From assembly GCA_900079685.1 (NCBI GenBank), contig LT599018.1, positions 1,324,970 through 1,388,969 on the forward strand: 64,000 bases of DNA, read 5' to 3'. The translations under genes and the position numbers were made by a program. The notes under the pieces were generated by a model. The model was not told the DNA's origin. It worked only from the letters and a program-made list of their open reading frames with translations, and did no database searches. Every line of letters starts with the position of its first letter. Position 1 is the stretch's first letter. This DNA is from an uncultured delta proteobacterium (GTDB lineage: Bacteria; Desulfobacterota; Desulfovibrionia; Desulfovibrionales; Desulfovibrionaceae). Of this stretch, positions 59,712 through 64,000 are shown piece after piece.

Positions 59712-60311
59712 ATGCCGCGCGACGGAAGCTTCCTTCCCCGCATGAGCGCAGCGGAATGCGCGCTGTTCACCCGGTATATCCCGCGCAAGTCGCGCGCGCT
59801 GGAGTTCGGCTGCGGCGGCAGCACCGCGCACATGCTGCGGAACGGCGTGTGGGACCTTACGAGTGTGGAATCGGATTTCGCCTGGCTTGAAAAAGTGTTA
59901 CAGGAGCCGGAACCGCGCTATTTCCTTATGAAGAAACGCTGGCACCCCATGCATGCGGATATAGGCCCGACCGGCGCATGGGGGGGCCCTCTGGCGAAGG
60001 AACCCGACCCCCGCTGGCTCAACTACCACCAGCACTGCTGGGATCTGATGCCCAGCACCGCGTATGATGTGATTTTGATCGACGGGCGGTTCAGGGTGGC
60101 CTGCCTTTGCCGGTCCCTGCTGCATTGCGCCAATCCCGGCGTGACCATTGTCATGCATGATTTCTGGAGCAGGCCGGGGTATCATGCCGTCCTTGATTTC
60201 GTTACCGTGCAGGACCGGGTTGACGACATTGCCGTCATGCGGCCTCTGCCCGGCCTGTCCCGGGAAAAAGTGACCGCCACGCTGCAACGGTTTCTTTTTG
60301 AACCCTCGTGA
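59712..60311 (+). CDS. SAM-dependent methyltransferase-like protein
   Basis: A 199-residue protein with a Rossmann-type methyltransferase beginning: SRALEFGCGGSTAHML (glycine-rich SAM loop, about 30-45), LTSVESDFAWLEKVL (acidic strand 2), AYDVILIDGRFRVACL (strand 4) and PGVTIVMHDFW. It resembles the FkbM/class I type but I cannot name the family or substrate. It starts four bases after surE and is followed by menA within 50 bases, so these three may form one transcript. Confidence 0.75.
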   Translation: MPRDGSFLPRMSAAECALFTRYIPRKSRALEFGCGGSTAHMLRNGVWDLTSVESDFAWLEKVLQEPEPRYFLMKKRWHPMHADIGPTGAWGGPLAKEPDPRWLNYHQHCWDLMPSTAYDVILIDGRFRVACLCRSLLHCANPGVTIVMHDFWSRPGYHAVLDFVTVQDRVDDIAVMRPLPGLSREKVTATLQRFLFEPS

Positions 60312-60359
60312 CGCCGTAACGGATTGTTCCAGCCACCAGCCCATCTCAGAGTATCGCAT

Positions 60360-61280
60360 ATGCCACCCGTACCGCACGCGCCTTCCCCCTTTTCCCTCTG
60401 GCTGTGGGCCGCCCGCCCGCGCACCCTGCCGCTGGCCGCCTCCGCCATTATCCTGGGTTTCGGTCTGGCCGTGATGCAAGGAAGCGCGCGATGGGCCGTC
60501 TTTATCATGGCTCTCGTCACGGCCCTCCTGCTGCAAATCCTCTCCAACCTCGCCAACGACTACGGCGACGCCGTGGCCGGGGCGGATACGGCGGACAGGC
60601 TCGGCCCGCTGCGCATGGTCGGGAGCGGCCTCACAACGCCCCAGCGCATGTTCCGGGCCATCATCCTGGCTTCCGCCCTGGCCGTGTGTTCCGGGCTTGT
60701 CCTGGTGCTGCTCGCCAGTTGGGGCGACTGGCCGCGCCTCGTCTTTTTCCTGTGTCTCGGCGCGGCCTGCATTGCCGCGGCCATCCTCTACACCATGGGG
60801 AAACGCCCCTACGGGTATTGGGGGCTGGGGGATTTCATGGCCGGTCTCTTCTTCGGCCCGGTGGCCGTCTGGGGCAGCGCCGCGCTCTGCGGCGCGCCGT
60901 CGTTTCTCCCGCTCTTCCTGCCCGGCATGGCCGCCGGGTTTTGCAGCACCATGGTCCTGAACGTCAACAACATGCGGGATATTGAAACGGACAGCCGCAC
61001 GGGCAAGAAGACCGTGGCCGTCCGGCTGGGCCTGGACACGGCCCGCCGCTACCACATCCTCCTCGCCTCCCTGACGCTCTTGTGCTGGGCCGCGTTCTGG
61101 GCCGCGCACCGCCCCGCGTTTCTGCCGGGCCTTGCCTTCGCCCTGCCGCTGCTCCGCAGCGTGTTCCTGGCCGCGCGCCGCCCCCGCGACGCCGCCAACC
61201 TTAACGCCCAGCTCCGGAACACCGTGATCGGTTCCGCCATATGCAGCACCGGCATGGCCGTGCTGTGCATGGCGGCGTAA
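60360..61280 (+). CDS. menA: 1,4-dihydroxy-2-naphthoate polyprenyltransferase
   Basis: A 306-residue UbiA-superfamily integral membrane enzyme with about eight or nine helices that prenylates DHNA on the way to menaquinone. The two Asp-rich prenyl-diphosphate sites are NLANDYGDAVAGAD (about 61-74) and NVNNMRDIETDSRTGKKTVA (about 200-219). WLWAARPRTLPLAA at the start is typical of MenA. No other men genes are in the window. It ends at a strong terminator. Confidence 0.93.
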   Translation: MPPVPHAPSPFSLWLWAARPRTLPLAASAIILGFGLAVMQGSARWAVFIMALVTALLLQILSNLANDYGDAVAGADTADRLGPLRMVGSGLTTPQRMFRAIILASALAVCSGLVLVLLASWGDWPRLVFFLCLGAACIAAAILYTMGKRPYGYWGLGDFMAGLFFGPVAVWGSAALCGAPSFLPLFLPGMAAGFCSTMVLNVNNMRDIETDSRTGKKTVAVRLGLDTARRYHILLASLTLLCWAAFWAAHRPAFLPGLAFALPLLRSVFLAARRPRDAANLNAQLRNTVIGSAICSTGMAVLCMAA

Positions 61281-61326
61281 AAACGCGAAAAAGCCCGGCG
61301 CCAACCGCGCCGGGCTTTTTCGCGTT
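61281..61326. terminator. Bidirectional terminator between menA and the tandem-receiver gene
   Basis: A 20-bp stem of AAACGCGAAAAAGCCCGGCG and its complement (6-base loop) with A/T tracts in both directions, serving convergent genes. Confidence 0.93.
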
Positions 61327-61337
61327 TGCGCCGGAAC

Positions 61338-62174
61338 TCAGCCGTGCTTGCGCAGCTCGCGCAACTCCTGCATCACGTCCAAAATATTGAGGGTCTGGTT
61401 GACCCGCCAGTAAAATTCCTCGGCCTCAAAGGGCTTGGTCAGAAAATCGTTGGCCCCGTTTTTCAAAAACTGCGCCGTCAGCGGCCCGGACCCGACGGAA
61501 GAGAGGCCGATAACCGCAAGCTGGCTGATCCGGTATTGTTTGCGCACTTCCTGGACAAGGGCTATCCCGTCCATGCGCGGCATGTTGAAATCCGTAATAA
61601 TCAGGCGGATGTCCGGCTCTTTCGCCAGGACTTCCAGGGCAGCCACGCCGTCCGCCGCTTCCAGGCAGCCGATACACTGCACGGCCAGCATCCGTTTGAC
61701 GACGCCCCGCTGCGTGGTTGAATCATCCACCACCAGGGCCTTGACGTCGCGGTTCCGGCGCAGCCGCTCCACGGCGGCGATGAGCGGCTCCAGATCGTCG
61801 ATGCTGCCCTTGAGGAAGTAGTCGGCCACTTTCCGCTCGAGGAAGCGCTTGCGCAGCGTTTCGTCAAAGGACGCGGCAAGCACGATGCTGGGAATGCCCA
61901 TGGAAAGGCAGAGGTCCACGGCTTCCCCGTTCGGCGCGTCAGGCAAATTGAGGTCCACCACGGCGGCGAAAAGGGCATCCCGGTTCGCCTCGGCCAATTG
62001 CTTTGCTTCCGCCAGGCTGTATGCCGGAAGGAGCGTGAGCCGCGTCATTGATTCGAACCGCTGGCAGATGATCCTGGACTGGATGGGGCTGTCTTCGACG
62101 ATCAAAAGGGTATTTCTGTCCACAGGCGTCTCCCCGGGTTGTATTTCAGGCGCGTCCATACTGCCGTCTTGCAT
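61338..62174 (-). CDS. Tandem-receiver response regulator
   Basis: A 278-residue protein made of two receiver domains. Receiver 1 (about 20-140) has LLIVEDSPIQSR and VVDLNLPDAPNGEAV, with the expected phospho-Asp in VVDLN. Receiver 2 (about 150-270) has ALVVDDSTTQRG, LIITDFNMPRMDGIALV, GLSSVG (Ser switch) and GANDFLTKPFEAEEF. There is no output domain. Such proteins act as phosphate sinks or protein-interaction adaptors in chemotaxis or c-di-GMP signalling. Start uncertain: ATG 62174 or 62159. It lies downstream of fumC but is separated by a strong hairpin. Confidence 0.88.
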   Translation of the reverse strand: MQDGSMDAPEIQPGETPVDRNTLLIVEDSPIQSRIICQRFESMTRLTLLPAYSLAEAKQLAEANRDALFAAVVDLNLPDAPNGEAVDLCLSMGIPSIVLAASFDETLRKRFLERKVADYFLKGSIDDLEPLIAAVERLRRNRDVKALVVDDSTTQRGVVKRMLAVQCIGCLEAADGVAALEVLAKEPDIRLIITDFNMPRMDGIALVQEVRKQYRISQLAVIGLSSVGSGPLTAQFLKNGANDFLTKPFEAEEFYWRVNQTLNILDVMQELRELRKHG

Positions 62175-62252
62175 CGGAAGGATGTAAAATACCGGAAGTC
62201 CCATGGAGGCACAAGGACGATATTCTTTGCCGGAAAACAGCAGTGCCGCCGG

Positions 62253-62286
62253 TGCGAAAACCGCCGGGCGACCGGCGGTTTTCGCA
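62253..62286. terminator. Hairpin between fumC and the tandem-receiver gene
   Basis: TGCGAAAACCGCCGG pairs perfectly with CCGGCGGTTTTCGCA around a 4-base loop. It most likely ends the leftward fumC transcript. Confidence 0.85.
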
Positions 62287-62326
62287 TACGGAAAAGCCTT
62301 CAAAGGGCATCGCGCAATGATCGCCC

Positions 62327-63727
62327 CTACGCTGAAGGCCGCGTCATTTCAAGAGGCACCACCCATTTGTCAAAGTCTTCGCTGCTCACAAGGCCGAGCG
62401 CGAGAGCGGCTTCCTTGAGGTTCAACCCTTCGGCGTGCGCTTTTTTGGCGATCTTGGCCGCGTTGTCGTACCCGATGTGGCGGTTGAGCGCGGTCACGAG
62501 CATCAGGTTTTTCGCCAGGTTTTTCGCGATCACGTCCCGGTCGGGCTCAAGCCCGGCGGCGCAATGCTCGGTAAAGGCGAGCATGGCGTCGCTGAGAAGC
62601 CGGATGCTTTCAAGCACGTTATGCACCATCACCGGTTTGAACACGTTGAGCTGGAAGTTGCCCTGGCTGCCGCCGAACGCCACGGAAGCGTCGTTGCCGA
62701 AGACCTGGACGCAGACCATGGTCATGGCTTCGCACTGCGTGGGGTTGACCTTGCCGGGCATGATGGAGGAGCCGGGCTCGTTCTCCGGGATGCGGAGCTC
62801 GCCGATGCCGCACCGGGGGCCGCTGGCGAGCCACCGGACGTCGTTGGCCATTTTCATCAGGCCCCCGGCCATTGTCCGGAGCGCGGCCGAGGTTTGGACA
62901 AGCGCGTCATGGGCGGCAAGCGAGAAAAAAGCGTTTTCCGGCGCGTGGAAAGGATGCCCGCTGATGGCGGCGATATGCGCCGCGCACTTCTCGCCGAACT
63001 GGGGGTGGGTGTTGAGGCCCGTGCCCACGGCCGTGCCGCCGATGGCAAGATCGTACAGCCCGGCAAGGGACGCCGTGACGCACGACGTTGCGAAATCCAG
63101 TTGCGCCACCCAGGCGCTGATTTCCTGGCCCAGCGTGATGGGCGTCGCGTCCTGGAGGTGCGTGCGGCCTGTTTTCACAATGTCCGCGAAGGCCTTTGAC
63201 TTGGCGTCAAGCGTGCCGCGCAGCGCGGCCACGGCGGGGAACAGCCTGCCGTGGAGTTCCTCCGCGACGGCAATGTGCATCGCGGTGGGAAAGGTGTCGT
63301 TGGAAGACTGGCCCCGGTTCACGTCGTCATTGGGGTGAATCGGTTTTTTGCTGCCGATGACGCCGCCCGCGATCTCGATGGCCCGGTTGGCGATGACCTC
63401 GTTGGCGTTCATGTTCGATTGCGTGCCGGAACCGGTCTGGAAAACGACGAGCGGGAAGTTGTCGTCAAGTTTGCCGTGTATGACCTCGTCGGCCGCTTTC
63501 ACGATGAGCTCGCTTTTTTCCCGCGGCAGCTGGCCGAGTTCGGCGTTGGCGAGAGCCGCGGCTTTTTTCAGCACGCCAAGGGCCCGGATGATGGAACGCC
63601 CCCACTGGAACCGGTCCACGCCGATGGGGAAATTCTGGATGGAGCGCTGCGTCTGCGCGCCCCAGTATTTTTCGGCGGGCACTTCAATGGTGCCCATGGA
63701 ATCGCTTTCAACGCGCATGTTCGTCAT
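62327..63727 (-). CDS. fumC: Fumarate hydratase class II
   Basis: A 466-residue iron-independent fumarase that interconverts fumarate and malate. Motifs are [20 protein letters not shown] at the start, [48 protein letters not shown] with the catalytic His region, and the lyase signature [15 protein letters not shown]. Full usual length. The start at 63727 follows AGGAG. In sulfate reducers it works in the reductive/oxidative C4 pathway linked to fumarate and malate. Confidence 0.97.
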   Translation of the reverse strand: MTNMRVESDSMGTIEVPAEKYWGAQTQRSIQNFPIGVDRFQWGRSIIRALGVLKKAAALANAELGQLPREKSELIVKAADEVIHGKLDDNFPLVVFQTGSGTQSNMNANEVIANRAIEIAGGVIGSKKPIHPNDDVNRGQSSNDTFPTAMHIAVAEELHGRLFPAVAALRGTLDAKSKAFADIVKTGRTHLQDATPITLGQEISAWVAQLDFATSCVTASLAGLYDLAIGGTAVGTGLNTHPQFGEKCAAHIAAISGHPFHAPENAFFSLAAHDALVQTSAALRTMAGGLMKMANDVRWLASGPRCGIGELRIPENEPGSSIMPGKVNPTQCEAMTMVCVQVFGNDASVAFGGSQGNFQLNVFKPVMVHNVLESIRLLSDAMLAFTEHCAAGLEPDRDVIAKNLAKNLMLVTALNRHIGYDNAAKIAKKAHAEGLNLKEAALALGLVSSEDFDKWVVPLEMTRPSA

Positions 63728-63793
63728 GGTGCTTCTCCTGTTGCTCTTTCCACAAAGACAAAAAAACCGCCGTTCCAGACTACCATAGCATTA

Positions 63794-63822
63794 TTGACCG
63801 GCTGCCGTAACCCTTTTATAGG
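63794..63822 (+). promoter_or_regulatory. Sigma-70 promoter reading out of the right edge
   Basis: TTGACC (63794-63799) and TATAGG (63817-63822) with a 17-base spacer, divergent from fumC. Confidence 0.55.
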
Positions 63823-63839
63823 GATGGCCGGAAACGCCC

Positions 63840-64000
63840 GTGAAAAATGCGGTCCTTCCGGATCTGAACGCTCTTGCCCCCGGGACGGCTCCGGGCATGA
63901 GCACCGTGGCGGCCCGGGAACCCGGCCCGCTGCGACAAATGTCGCAAAACGCGCCTTTCGCAAGCATAACCGTGCGACTTCCGCAACAGCTTTTTCATAA
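63840..64000 (+). CDS. Possible start of an unidentified gene (partial)
   Basis: An open frame begins at GTG 63840 (or ATG 63897) just after the promoter at 63794 and stays open to the window edge. It encodes about 53 residues, including GPLRQMSQNAPFASITVRLP, with no family I can identify. There is only a weak GGAA before the GTG. The evidence is position and openness only. Confidence 0.3.
   Translation, partial: MKNAVLPDLNALAPGTAPGMSTVAAREPGPLRQMSQNAPFASITVRLPQQLFH

Noticed and set aside
1-64000. CRISPR arrays
   Set aside because: No regularly spaced direct repeats of 20-40 bases were seen anywhere in the window.

Overview
The window is a GC-rich bacterial chromosome segment, dense and almost fully coding. 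It most resembles a sulfate-reducer-type Desulfovibrionaceae (Desulfovibrio/Bilophila-like) genome. Supporting this are a flagellar hook gene behind a sigma-54 promoter, a FAD plus Fe-S D-lactate/glycolate oxidase pair, a LUD-domain protein, a fused IspDF, MenA, class II fumarase, an iron-sulfur serine dehydratase and intergenic GC-rich hairpin repeats. Genus and species cannot be fixed from this sequence alone.

Layout. 1-9.7 kb: end of an SMR transporter, serine dehydratase, phosphofructokinase, a diguanylate cyclase, a NagZ-like glycosidase, flgE with an elaborate 5' leader, and an AsmA protein. 9.7-19 kb: an M20 amidohydrolase/DcuC-type transporter pair, a 1305-residue hybrid-kinase-like protein whose phosphotransfer residues look lost, a DMT transporter, a MITE-like element and an HD hydrolase. 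19-31 kb: rplM-rpsI, a shikimate kinase homologue, a secreted protein, a lactate-oxidase operon ending in a YD-repeat lipoprotein, a chemoreceptor with a degenerate signalling tip, a NIF3 protein, a zinc-ribbon protein, RNase P RNA and ispDF. 31-42.5 kb: a four-gene ferric-type ABC importer running left, and a two-component system running right into a PAP2 / LtaS-like transferase / PAP2 envelope-modification cassette, with shared GTAAC-type boxes. 42.5-50.4 kb: a lipoprotein, tRNA-Arg, a lytic transglycosylase, a Skp-like lipoprotein, then dCMP deaminase-ribD-ribE-ribBA-ribH-nusB.

50.4-53.9 kb is the accessory region: an eroded Mu-like prophage. It keeps a fragment of a Mor-type regulator, an N-truncated baseplate J gene, a YmfQ/gp48-type tail gene, and one intact 524-codon gene that fuses a tail-fibre N-terminus to an ABC ATPase plus GNAT acetyltransferase (COG2401-like). 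It has different codon habits from the rest and is bracketed by inverted copies of a dispersed host repeat. This fusion is the most unusual object in the window.

53.9-64 kb returns to housekeeping genes: cobU, a membrane-anchored hypothetical, a LUD protein, tmk, a YhaM-like HD/OB nuclease, surE, a methyltransferase-like protein, menA, a tandem-receiver response regulator and fumC, with the possible start of another gene at the right edge. Regulatory signals seen include three consecutive AGGAU-loop hairpins (CsrA-type) upstream of flgE, several sigma-70 promoters and many intrinsic terminators.
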